From Enhygromyxa salina (GTDB lineage: Bacteria; Myxococcota_A; Polyangia; Nannocystales; Nannocystaceae), in the NCBI RefSeq assembly GCF_000737335.2, contig NZ_JMCC02000042.1, forward strand, positions 1-64,000: a stretch of DNA of 64,000 nucleotides. The letters run 5' to 3'. Under the pieces are notes generated by a model. That model did no database searches. It had not been told where the DNA came from and worked only from the letters and a program-made list of their open reading frames with translations. Shown piece by piece: positions 54,501-61,712 of the stretch (position 1 is its first letter; every line of letters starts with the position of its first letter). A program made the position numbers and the translations under genes.

Positions 54501-54646
54501 TCCCGATCCCGGGGGGGAGCCTCGAAGACCTCGACCGTCACACCGACGCGGGCGGCGATCCGATTGACCGAAACCCCAACTTTGGCAAGCCAACCGCGTT
54601 TCAGTCGCCGCGGCTGTTTCGGTTTGGCGTGCGCCTGAACTTTTGA
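51503..54646 (+). CDS. TonB-dependent receptor with regulatory-like N-domain
   Basis: A 1047-residue outer-membrane receptor. The signal peptide ends near AQAAND. A carboxypeptidase-regulatory-like beta domain (about 35-110, TGVIRNPETGEGIEGAIVII, FYRVPNLPPGTYEVTIKY) precedes the plug (about 130-240, YYVDGLSVNDPGFG, GGIINAVTKTGSNQFHGG) and a 22-strand-type barrel ending in FRFGVRLNF with a C-terminal aromatic residue. No convincing TonB box is visible. The ligand is unknown, and the large size resembles glycan, peptide or metal-chelate receptors. It opens a three-gene operon with a lipoprotein and a membrane protein. Confidence 0.93.
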   Translation: MRRTLRLAIFLSVAAVTTSQVAIVPTAQAANDAVLTGVIRNPETGEGIEGAIVIITGEKLQGERTMTTDATGFYRVPNLPPGTYEVTIKYLNSRDKHRKNIQLRAGTTTRVDFTLRLVEEETVVIVTSPPVDTASSSTGLALDREMLRRVPIAQPTGKGGANRSFESVAEATPGASSDLYGTSVAGTSSPENKYYVDGLSVNDPGFGLNGTALTVEFLEEVRVEAGGYMPEFGRATGGIINAVTKTGSNQFHGGVWLFYTPGGLEGYRKPPVREGVTIQAERQLLWLGDTGFDMGGRIVRDKLWFYGGVSVSHTSYDIKTTWNRRALNEDTGEVRTDPTTGFSITERIPGTEVHRKAQGTTVQALGKLTYTPAKNHTLELLGIYAPTLSGGNGTYGLDASTGSPEVSSVLGTYGTLAHRYRDDATDLQLEWNVLADDNRWDITTIVGWHHQVNQSMPVDGSKLGTGEGLAGVPATVYRRSSPEYHSVTDFVDLPPNAADNACDPWVDPVDASNRTVTCPATAFRVGGPGFLYDRRLNRLQVRSTAARLLTGAGHHLIKFGIDFEYMQYDSERGYSGTTIYRESPNGAYFVDYRRYGYLTGPDEVQVLPSLQWSVFSTTIGGFVQDSWSIMDKVTLNAGLRYDAQQLFGGDGLLSLALPNQVSPRLGLIWDPTQVGKAKIFANYARFYQSVPLNLADRAGSGEPGVRRLYDADLCNPADPESEANVCQSDASRLVVGGAADPDRYWSAFGAGKTAIDPDLKPQSSDEIVAGGEYEIIPGGKIGLNYTHRWLSRVIEDMSRDEATTYFIGNPGYGIAKDFPKGRRVYDAVILYFDKRFAGNWMVSGSYTLAWLRGNIAGLFRPETGQLDPNINSDFDLISLLANRFGPLPGDRRHTLKVFGAGEIALGQGHTLMLGGAFRASSGGPTNVLGSHELYGTGEAFLVPRGDGERLPWVFRIDTNIGYRKYFTEHLTMDLTMDVFNVVNFQAVTGIDQNYTFSDVVPIPGGSLEDLDRHTDAGGDPIDRNPNFGKPTAFQSPRLFRFGVRLNF

Positions 54647-54661
54647 ACGGAGTGACCCACG

Positions 54662-55399
54662 ATGACTCGACCCACGATGTTCTGGATGGTCTTGTTGCTT
54701 GCGACCGGCTGCGCGCAGCCAGTCATCAACTGCACGAGCGCGCACGGGTACTTTGCGGTGGAGTATGTGCTCACGCAGGGTGACCCGGCGTCGAGCTGCG
54801 GGCAGCTCGAGGGTGACGTGCTGGGCATGCAGACCTACCCGCAACCGGGCGGCAAGAACGGCACGCCCGACTACCGCAACGCGATCGTGGCGATCCGCCC
54901 AGAGTCGCTTGGGGCGATGATCAAGTACGCGACGGACCGCGGCGCCATTGACGGCGATGATGTGTCGCCCAACGCGAACGCGCTTGGCAAGTTTGGTCAG
55001 GGGTTTCCAACCGACGACGACTTTTGCCTGGTCGATCGGGTTCAGCGAGCGTCTGTCTCGCTGCCGGAGATCGAGGCGGTGCCGGATGACCCGAACACGC
55101 CGGACGAAGACGAGAGCCAGCCCGCGCAGCCGGCCGCCGAGATCGCGTACCAGTGGAGCCGCGCACGCTTCGTGGTCTCGGCCGACGCCCAGGGGACCCA
55201 ATTCGAGGCTGACCTCGAGTACACCCGAGACGGCTGCACCGCTTCGTATCACGCGGTTGGTCTGTACCCGGCCGTGAGCTGCGAGAGCGACGCCGAGTGC
55301 GACGACGACAAGAACGGGATCAACCCCGACTTTGCGGTCCGGTGCAACACCGAGCTTGGGCTCTGTGTGCTGGATGGACCGTTGCCGGCCTACGAGTGA
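54662..55399 (+). CDS. Lipoprotein in the TonB receptor operon
   Basis: A 245-residue lipoprotein: MTRPTMFWMVLLLATGC with lipobox ATGC, 15 bases after the receptor stop. Six Cys and the acidic segment DDPNTPDEDESQ suggest a disulfide-bonded, possibly calcium-binding surface protein. CESDAECDDDKNG near the end is Cys-rich-linker-like. Its place directly after the receptor recalls SusD-type or receptor-associated lipoproteins, but no family is recognised. Confidence 0.8.
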   Translation: MTRPTMFWMVLLLATGCAQPVINCTSAHGYFAVEYVLTQGDPASSCGQLEGDVLGMQTYPQPGGKNGTPDYRNAIVAIRPESLGAMIKYATDRGAIDGDDVSPNANALGKFGQGFPTDDDFCLVDRVQRASVSLPEIEAVPDDPNTPDEDESQPAQPAAEIAYQWSRARFVVSADAQGTQFEADLEYTRDGCTASYHAVGLYPAVSCESDAECDDDKNGINPDFAVRCNTELGLCVLDGPLPAYE

Positions 55400-55416
55400 G
55401 ACCGCGGAGCAAGCAA

Positions 55417-56043
55417 ATGCGAAATGTGACGATGTATCGAGCGGGTGTTTGGCGTGGGTGTTTGGCGCTGACGACCGCGCTGGCGCTGGCGCTCGCGCCG
55501 GTCACGGTGAACGCCGCCGAGCCACCGCGCGCGGATGAGGTGGAGGTCGGCGAACCCGAGCCGGCTGCTGAGCCTGCTGAGCCCGATGTTGCCGAGACCG
55601 CGGGCGAGTCGGGCGAGTCGACGCTTGCTCCGCCAAAACTCGAGTCAGCGGCAGCGCCGGCTCAGGGTCCCGCGCCAGCTGCCGAGTTGCAGCCACCCCC
55701 GGTCGCAGCGCCCCGGGTCGCAACCCGGACTGTACGCAGGACTGGCGTGGGCCTGCTGATCACCGGTGGTGTGGTGGCAACCACCGGCATGGGCATGACG
55801 ATCGCGTTCACGATCCTCGGCGACCAGCTGCAGGAGCGAGAAGACCCGGCGATCGCGGACATCGAGCAGCGCGATGACATGGCGCGGATCGGCGGGGTCT
55901 TGTTGGTCTCGGGTCTCGCGTTCGTCGCCGCTGGCGGGATCGTGTTTGCCAGCGCGGCCAGGCGCAAGGGGCTGACGCGAACCGAGGCGAGGATTCGGAT
56001 CGCGCCAGCGGTGGGCGGCGTGCTCGTGTCCGGGCAGTTTTAG
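55417..56043 (+). CDS. Exported protein with two transmembrane segments
   Basis: A 208-residue protein; ATG 55417 with GCGGAGC seven bases upstream. Signal-like N-terminus (GCLALTTALALALAPVTVNA), an acidic Ala/Pro/Glu linker, then two hydrophobic segments (GVGLLITGGVVATTGMGMTI and GGVLLVSGLAFVAAGGIVFA) and a short basic end. The layout matches the exported protein at 26848. It could be an inner-membrane accessory of the receptor upstream, by analogy with TonB/ExbB-like parts, but nothing in the sequence proves it. Confidence 0.75.
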   Translation: MRNVTMYRAGVWRGCLALTTALALALAPVTVNAAEPPRADEVEVGEPEPAAEPAEPDVAETAGESGESTLAPPKLESAAAPAQGPAPAAELQPPPVAAPRVATRTVRRTGVGLLITGGVVATTGMGMTIAFTILGDQLQEREDPAIADIEQRDDMARIGGVLLVSGLAFVAAGGIVFASAARRKGLTRTEARIRIAPAVGGVLVSGQF

Positions 56044-56058
56044 TCTGGGAGGGGGCGA

Positions 56059-56097
56059 GTGGGTCCGCCGCGTGGGTCCGCCGAGTGGGTCCGCCGA
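56059..56097. repeat. Three tandem 13-bp repeats
   Basis: GTGGGTCCGCCGC/A occurs at 56059, 56072 and 56085. It lies between the convergent ends of the receptor operon and the zinc-knuckle-like small gene. No stem is obvious. Confidence 0.85.
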
Positions 56098-56123
56098 GTG
56101 GCTCTGTAAGTCGCGACTGAGCG

Positions 56124-56303
56124 CTACCCCGGAATCAGCTTGATGTGCTTGCCGTGCTCCGCCCGCATGTAGGCCGCATATTCCTCGGCCGCGCCTGGCT
56201 CACCGCGTTCAATGCGAACGTAGAAATTGCAACGCTCGCACGATACACAGTTGCCAGAATAGTGGTCCCACAGCTGCTTCATGTGTTTGGGGCTCAACTT
56301 CAT
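56124..56303 (-). CDS. 59-residue protein with paired Cys
   Basis: A small cytoplasmic protein. CVSCERCNFY provides three Cys as CxxCxxC, suggesting a zinc or iron knuckle; His residues (KHMKQ, DHY, EHGKH) could be further ligands. Its ATG at 56303 overlaps the stop of the DUF2934-like gene (ATGA), so the two are coupled. Function unknown. Confidence 0.7.
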   Translation of the reverse strand: MKLSPKHMKQLWDHYSGNCVSCERCNFYVRIERGEPGAAEEYAAYMRAEHGKHIKLIPG

Positions 56304-56614
56304 GGCGTGCTTGGTTCCTCCAATGGTCGAAGCGCGCGCTGAGCCGCTGCCTCGAGCTCGGCCTTGGCCTGGTGCCAGTGTTGCTCGGCGTCGCCCGCTC
56401 GCCCCGCGGCCATCCAGATCATGTAGGCGCGCTCCCGGATCTGCGCCTCGTCGATCTGCGGCAGCGCCAGCAGCTGCGGACATTGCTGCGAGGCCGGGTT
56501 GTAGGGCGGGGTCACAAACCAGCTCTGGCGCCCAACGGGCACCCCTCGGTGGCGGTAGCAGCCCGCGCGCAGCGGGCAGCCGTCGCCCGGGCACATGGTG
56601 ATGTCGTAGGGCAC
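56300..56614 (-). CDS. DUF2934-like small protein
   Basis: A 104-residue soluble protein. Residues about 60-92 (IRERAYMIWMAAGRAGDAEQ then HWHQAKAEL) match DUF2934, a helical motif of unknown function in proteobacteria. The first 30 residues contain CPGDGCPLRAGCYRH, a separate Cys/His cluster that may bind a metal. GTG start at 56614 is one base after the stop of the large lipoprotein gene upstream, so it is cotranscribed. Confidence 0.75.
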   Translation of the reverse strand: MPYDITMCPGDGCPLRAGCYRHRGVPVGRQSWFVTPPYNPASQQCPQLLALPQIDEAQIRERAYMIWMAAGRAGDAEQHWHQAKAELEAAAQRALRPLEEPSTP

Positions 56615-56615
56615 G

Positions 56616-58628
56616 TCAGTTCCCCAACCCCGGGTGTGGGCGGGCCTGCTTGATCCACAGCACCGGCTCGTCCAGCGTCTCGACGTCGTCGAATTTGAAC
56701 TCCACGTCCATGGCGTACCACCCGTCTTCGTTGGGCGGATACACGTCGGCGAAGAAGCTGTGGATCTTCGCCAGCGCGGTCCCCAGCGCGTAGAGCTCGG
56801 CGTTTGTCAGCACGTTCTCGCCCGCGGGTACCAGGTTGGAGTGCGTGACAAACACGACCGGCTGGCCGGGAAAGTCGAAGTGGTAGATCAGCTCGTCGGT
56901 TGTGACGCCGGGATCGGGTGAGACCACCGACGCCTCGCCCTCTTGCACGTTGATGTAGAAGCCCGGCTCGGCGCCGGTCTGATCAAAAATGTTGGCGGTC
57001 AGCGCGACGCCGTTGGCCTCTTCGTCGGGGAACGAATTGTGGCACAGCAAGGACATGCCCACGGCGGTGTGCTCGATCGACCGATACTCGCGCTCTTCGA
57101 ACGCGCGAAAGTACCAGACGCTCGCCCAGACCTTGCGGATCGCGTCTTCAATTGGTTCGTCGAGCGAGCCTAGCGAACCCGACGCAGAGGTGTACAAGCC
57201 CGCGCCCGTGAACCCCTCGAGATCCTCGGCGTTGGTGCTCGAGCGAAACCGCATGCGAACGCCGGGGTACTCGGCCTCGAGCTTGGCCGTGAGCGCAGCC
57301 ATGAACGCGGCGTTGATCGGGGCCGCGCGCATGTCATCGCGCAGGGCCTTCAGCATTTGGTCGCGGGTCGCGGCGTCACCCGTGAACGCATCGTCCGCGA
57401 GCATCTGAGCAATCCGCAGGTCAAAGCCGTTCTCGACCAAGAACTGATCATAGAAATACACGGGTATGGCGAACGCCTTGGGTGGGTTGAGCTCGGGCCC
57501 GATCAAGGGCAGCACCGCGAAGTTGCTGGCCTTTCCGCCGAACGCCGGGATCGCCTTGTCGATCGCGTTGGCGACGCTGAGTGCTGGGTCGAGCACGTCC
57601 TCGATGTCCGTGATCTGCGTGACCGACAGATCCTTGGCGGGCACGCCAACCATCTCGGGCCGGTTGGCCTCCCACCACGCGTCGGCCTGGGCTTGGGTGA
57701 CCTCTTCGATCTCCCAGCTGTCGGCCGTGACCGCAAATCGCACCCACTTGTCTTCCAGCGCGCGCAGGGTCTCGTGGGTGAAGGCTTCACGCAGGCCAAG
57801 GTTGGGCGTGCCGCGGTTTTGGCTGAGCACGTTGATGTGCGACAGCGGGGTCTGAAACTCGGCCGTGATGATCCCCGAGACGACGGAGATGTCATTTGGC
57901 ACCGCGTCGAGCACCACGACGTCGCGGAAGGTCACGTAGTTGGTCTCGAGCTCGGCGGCGGTGCTGAAGATCAGCTTGGCGTAGGTCTCACCCGTGTTCA
58001 GGATCTGGAATTGCTGACCCGCGTACAGCTCGTCGGTGGTGATGATCTTGACCGAGTCCGGCAGCTTCTCGGCCTCGAGCTCGACGGCCTGGGAGGTTGG
58101 GTGAAAGTACAGCTCCTCGCCGATCCACGTGGACGCGGCGAGCTTTTCGTACGAAAGCTGGATCTGCGCCGCGCTCATTGTGTCGTAGGGCGAGATCTCG
58201 TAGGTGTAGACTGCGGGCCCGTCGTAGTAGGTGAGCGCGCCCAGCAAGAAGCGACGGCCCGGCGAGTAGTACTCGGACTCGTTGAAGCTCGCGAGCTGCG
58301 GCACGATCGGGCTGCCGCCACCGGACAGATGCTTGAACGCGAAGTCCCAGTGGATTGGGTACTTGCTGGTGTCTTGAACATACAGCTGGCCGTCAAAGCT
58401 GTCGTACACGGTCTTGGCCGTGATCGCGGCGGCCTTGGTCGAGCTCGTTGGCAGCGTGGCCAGGCGCTCGTAGTCGGCGCGGCAGCCCAGCGTCTGGCTG
58501 TAGTCAACCTCGGTCGCGGGGTCGAGCACGCAGGCCCACTGCGGCTCGGGCTCGCCGCACGCACCAAGGCCAAGGCTCGAGACGAAGCCGAGCGCGAGCG
58601 CGAGAGAGGATGGAGACGGTTGGTGCAT
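56616..58628 (-). CDS. Lipoprotein with dikinase-like swivel and ATP-grasp domains
   Basis: A 670-residue lipoprotein (lipobox LGAC). Residues about 245-280 (SGIITAEFQTPLSHINVLSQ, then NRGTPNLG) look like the phosphohistidine swivel domain of PEP synthases, with the His in the SH dyad near 264. A PPDK_N-type ATP-binding domain follows (about 355-660) with GGKASNF and RSSTNAEDLEGFTGAG. The order is swivel then ATP-binding, as in plant glucan water dikinase and opposite to PEP synthase; the PEP-barrel domain is absent. An exported ATP-using enzyme would be unusual, so its donor in the periplasm is an open question. Two small genes follow on the same transcript. Confidence 0.75.
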   Translation of the reverse strand: MHQPSPSSLALALGFVSSLGLGACGEPEPQWACVLDPATEVDYSQTLGCRADYERLATLPTSSTKAAAITAKTVYDSFDGQLYVQDTSKYPIHWDFAFKHLSGGGSPIVPQLASFNESEYYSPGRRFLLGALTYYDGPAVYTYEISPYDTMSAAQIQLSYEKLAASTWIGEELYFHPTSQAVELEAEKLPDSVKIITTDELYAGQQFQILNTGETYAKLIFSTAAELETNYVTFRDVVVLDAVPNDISVVSGIITAEFQTPLSHINVLSQNRGTPNLGLREAFTHETLRALEDKWVRFAVTADSWEIEEVTQAQADAWWEANRPEMVGVPAKDLSVTQITDIEDVLDPALSVANAIDKAIPAFGGKASNFAVLPLIGPELNPPKAFAIPVYFYDQFLVENGFDLRIAQMLADDAFTGDAATRDQMLKALRDDMRAAPINAAFMAALTAKLEAEYPGVRMRFRSSTNAEDLEGFTGAGLYTSASGSLGSLDEPIEDAIRKVWASVWYFRAFEEREYRSIEHTAVGMSLLCHNSFPDEEANGVALTANIFDQTGAEPGFYINVQEGEASVVSPDPGVTTDELIYHFDFPGQPVVFVTHSNLVPAGENVLTNAELYALGTALAKIHSFFADVYPPNEDGWYAMDVEFKFDDVETLDEPVLWIKQARPHPGLGN

Positions 58629-58749
58629 GGTCGAGGCTCCCAGACGAGCCTGGGCGAGGGTTCTCACTTGCTCGTGAACGGCATCTGTTGGCTGGTTCGC
58701 GGTGAGAAGCGAGTTCATGACGAACAGCGCCAGGGTATCATTGCCGACG

Positions 58750-59136
58750 ATGAGCGATCTGCAATTGCGAAGCGAGACCGACGAGCACAGCCGGTCACGT
58801 CGGCGCGTGCGGACGTTGCGGGATCTGGTGGTGTTCCAGGTCAAGTTGTTGCTCGAGGGCTTCAAGGACATCGTGCTTGGCCCGCTGAGCCTGGGCGCCG
58901 CCTTGCTCGACTTCATCGCGGCCAAGCAGGCGCCCGATCGCTACTTGGACACCGTCATGCGGCTGGGCCGACGCTACGAGGACGCGCTCGATCTCTACGG
59001 CGCGCTCGGGGAGCCCGGCGAACCGGCCGAGGTGGGCGGGCCGGGGAGCGGCGAGCCAGCGCAGCTCGCGGTAGCGATCCCAGAGAACGCGAGCGTGGGC
59101 CCAGGTTCGGAGCGCGTCAGGGTCGATCTAGGTTGA
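58750..59136 (+). CDS. Hypothetical protein, 128 residues
   Basis: Unrecognised basic protein. Residues 20-55 (RVRTLRDLVVFQVKLLLEGF) include a hydrophobic stretch that could be a membrane-associated helix, continued by VLGPLSLGAALLDFIAAKQ. The C-terminal 35 residues are Gly/Pro-rich and disordered. ATG 58750 is chosen over in-frame upstream starts (from 58702). Its stop overlaps the 3' end of the J-domain gene by nine bases on the opposite strand. Confidence 0.65.
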   Translation: MSDLQLRSETDEHSRSRRRVRTLRDLVVFQVKLLLEGFKDIVLGPLSLGAALLDFIAAKQAPDRYLDTVMRLGRRYEDALDLYGALGEPGEPAEVGGPGSGEPAQLAVAIPENASVGPGSERVRVDLG

Positions 59137-59523
59137 AGGTTTGGGCGCAGGCTTGGGTGAGGGCGGCTCGCAGCGGGCGACGGCGTCGTCGAGCGTGAGG
59201 CTCAAGATCGCCGTGAACCCGGTGACTGTCCGGCGCTCGGCCTCGAGCGTTCGCACGGCCGCCTGCATTGCCGCGATTCGCACGCTGAGCTCAGCCTCGA
59301 TCGCTTGCAGCTCGCGCTCGAGATCGAGCTCGGCCACCGACCAGGCCGCCGCCAGGCCGTCACCAGACAGCTGCTCATAGGCGTCCCGGATCCGGCGGAA
59401 ACCCTCGGGATCCGCGTGCGGCGAGTGGTGGCGGAGCAGTCCGAAGTAGGCGCGCTTGATCGCCGCGCGCTCGAGGGTTGGCTCGAGGCCCAGCACGCGG
59501 AAGGGGTCGGGTGGGGCCTCCAT
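59128..59523 (-). CDS. J-domain-like protein of the Hsp70 operon
   Basis: A 131-residue protein. Residues 5-55 read as a J-domain (DPFRVLGLEPTLERAAIKRA, then YFGLLRHHSPHADPEGFRRI). The HPD tripeptide that triggers Hsp70 is replaced by HSPHADP, as in a subset of bacterial J-like proteins. The rest is a long helix. ATG 59523 shares its A with the stop of the upstream gene (TGATG). It is the fourth and last gene of the chaperone operon and probably brings clients to that Hsp70. If the missing HPD abolishes stimulation, it would be a regulator instead. Confidence 0.75.
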   Translation of the reverse strand: MEAPPDPFRVLGLEPTLERAAIKRAYFGLLRHHSPHADPEGFRRIRDAYEQLSGDGLAAAWSVAELDLERELQAIEAELSVRIAAMQAAVRTLEAERRTVTGFTAILSLTLDDAVARCEPPSPKPAPKPST

Positions 59524-61712
59524 CAAGAGTTCTCCCAGTCGAAGAGCTCGCCCTGCCGGGGCGGCGTCTGGGCTCGCTTCTTGGAGCGCGACTTCGGCTC
59601 TGGCGCGGCTTGCTTCTTGGCGGTGGTTTTCTTGGCGGTGGTTTTCTTGGCGGTGGTTTTCTTGGCGGTGGCTTTCTTGGTCGCAGCCTTCTTGGTCGTG
59701 GCTTTCTTGGTCGCAGCCTTCTTAGTCGTGGCTTTCTTAGCCGTAGCCTTCTTAGTCGTAGTTTTTTTAGCCGTAGTTTTCTTAGCCGTGGTTTTCTTCG
59801 GCTTCTTGGCCGTGCGTCGTCGTACGCCAGCGTGGCGCTCCGCGAGCCGCACGATCCTCGGGGCGATGTCGTCGGCGTGGCCGCGCTGGTCCAACGCGGC
59901 GAGCAGCGCCACGGCGATCGGCTTGGTCGCATAGCGAGGGGCCCGCTCATCGATGAAGCAATCGAGCGCACGCGCGAGCGCGAGTGCCTGGTCCGAGAAA
60001 CGACGCAGCAGCACGCCCACCCCATGCGTGGCCAAGGACTCCCAGCCATGGTCGTCGGCGATGAGGATGACGCGTAGCACCTGGTCGAGGCTCGGCGCGT
60101 CACCCAGGTGCAAATTGATGAACTCCACGCCGCGCTCCCGAAGGCGATCGTCCAGCATGAGCTGGAACCACAGCTGGACGTCGTGGGGTACGAGCTGCGC
60201 GGCGTGGCGATCTACGAACGCGCGCTGCGTGGGCCCGAGCTGATTGTTGGTGGCGACGAGGAGATCTAGATCGGCGAAGTCGGCCGGGACCGTCAGGTTT
60301 GGCGGCATCAGCCGGAACACGTCGAGCATCTCACCGAGCTCGAGCGCCAGATCCTCGTCGTCAGGATTGGGGTTGCTACGCATCGACGCGAGCGTGCGCT
60401 CGATATTGAGGATCATGTCCTTGACCTGAGATCGCTTGGGGCCTACGGACTTGCGGGTGAGTTCGTGCTCGTCGAGCGCCCTGTGGGTCAGTCGCGCCAA
60501 GTGTCGGCGTGCGTCGCCGTGCACGAGCTCGAGCGCCTGTTCGACGAACTTCAGCATGTCCTTCCAGTCCAACCAGCTGACGGCGGCGCATACCTCCTCG
60601 ATCGAGGTCTGGGCATCAACGCGCACGCGCTCGGCCAGCTCGCGCGTGAGCGCGCCCGATTGCAGCAGCCTCGCGCCGACAGCTAGCAGCCACCCAGGCA
60701 GTGCGTCGTGCTCAAACGCCCCGACGGACCACCACGACAGCGTCCATACCCACAGCCGACCATTCGACCTCACGCGGAGCAACCGGCGGCCCAGCTCGAG
60801 CGGGGCCTCGCAGTCGACGTTGTACGGGTGGTCCGGCGCTGGGAAATTGTTGAGTACGTCGAGCACGAACGGGCCCAGCGCCGAAGACCGGTAGGCGGTC
60901 TCGAGCAGCGACGCCAACTCTGTGGGCAGCCTTCCAGGGGCGGACAGCTGGCGGGCCAGCCGAATCGCGCGAATCAGCAGCTCGTGATCGGTGATCGGAT
61001 CTGCGGCGCGTGCGAGCACGACGAGCGCGCGAGCGGACGGCCTGGCGCGCTTGGCCACCGCAGCGCCCAGAGCCAGTCGCCAGGCGAGCTGCGCCGTGAT
61101 CGCCAGCAGCGGACGACGTTGTTCGGGCTCGAGGCGCATGACCTGGCGCTCGATCGCCTCGACGCGCTCGAGGTTGTCGCCAGCGGCCAACAGCGCCTGC
61201 TCGAGACCGGCGGGATCCGCTGGGATGGGGGCAGCGGTCTGCTTGGAGTCCGGGGGGGCCGCAATGCTGACAAGCTCGCGCAGCGTCTGCGTGGGTGGCT
61301 CCCCGCGATGCTCGACATAGGCCCGACACCAGCGGGCCAGCTCGGGGCTGCGCGCGGCCAGACTCGCGCCGAAGCTCGCCAACAGACCTTCGCCAAGCTC
61401 CCATTGCCGGGCCCGCAGCGCGCTCGCGATCAGCAGCCAGCTGCACGCCTGGACCCGCGCTTCGTCGTGGCTGGTGAACAGCGTGGCACGGTCCGCGAGC
61501 GCCCGCGCGAACCCGAGCAACCGGGCCTCGTCGCGGTGGAGGTGGCAGAGCTCGAGCTCTGCCGCGATCAGCTCGAAGCTGACACCGGACTCGCCGGGCG
61601 CGAGATCGGCCGTGATCAGCCCAAGCACGTCCCCACGCCGCTTGGCCTTCTCGAGGTCTCGGGCGGCGCGCTTGTCCTGCTTTCGGCGCTGCCGATCCTT
61701 GCGCTTGGCCAC
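59523..61712 (-). CDS. Large unknown protein with histone-H1-like tail
   Basis: A 729-residue, largely helical protein. An N-terminal basic patch (AKRKDRQRRKQDKRAARDLE) is followed by about 570 residues of HEAT/TPR-like helices. A C-terminal tail of about 75 residues made of KKTTA, KKATT and KKAAT units resembles histone H1, binding DNA or RNA by charge. The tail's DNA is a run of 15-bp units at about 59620-59800. The GTG start at 61712 overlaps the Hsp70 stop by one base with GGAGG five bases upstream. It is conserved in position between Hsp70 and the J-protein, so it may be their dedicated partner or client. No family is recognised. Confidence 0.8.
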   Translation of the reverse strand: MAKRKDRQRRKQDKRAARDLEKAKRRGDVLGLITADLAPGESGVSFELIAAELELCHLHRDEARLLGFARALADRATLFTSHDEARVQACSWLLIASALRARQWELGEGLLASFGASLAARSPELARWCRAYVEHRGEPPTQTLRELVSIAAPPDSKQTAAPIPADPAGLEQALLAAGDNLERVEAIERQVMRLEPEQRRPLLAITAQLAWRLALGAAVAKRARPSARALVVLARAADPITDHELLIRAIRLARQLSAPGRLPTELASLLETAYRSSALGPFVLDVLNNFPAPDHPYNVDCEAPLELGRRLLRVRSNGRLWVWTLSWWSVGAFEHDALPGWLLAVGARLLQSGALTRELAERVRVDAQTSIEEVCAAVSWLDWKDMLKFVEQALELVHGDARRHLARLTHRALDEHELTRKSVGPKRSQVKDMILNIERTLASMRSNPNPDDEDLALELGEMLDVFRLMPPNLTVPADFADLDLLVATNNQLGPTQRAFVDRHAAQLVPHDVQLWFQLMLDDRLRERGVEFINLHLGDAPSLDQVLRVILIADDHGWESLATHGVGVLLRRFSDQALALARALDCFIDERAPRYATKPIAVALLAALDQRGHADDIAPRIVRLAERHAGVRRRTAKKPKKTTAKKTTAKKTTTKKATAKKATTKKAATKKATTKKAATKKATAKKTTAKKTTAKKTTAKKQAAPEPKSRSKKRAQTPPRQGELFDWENS

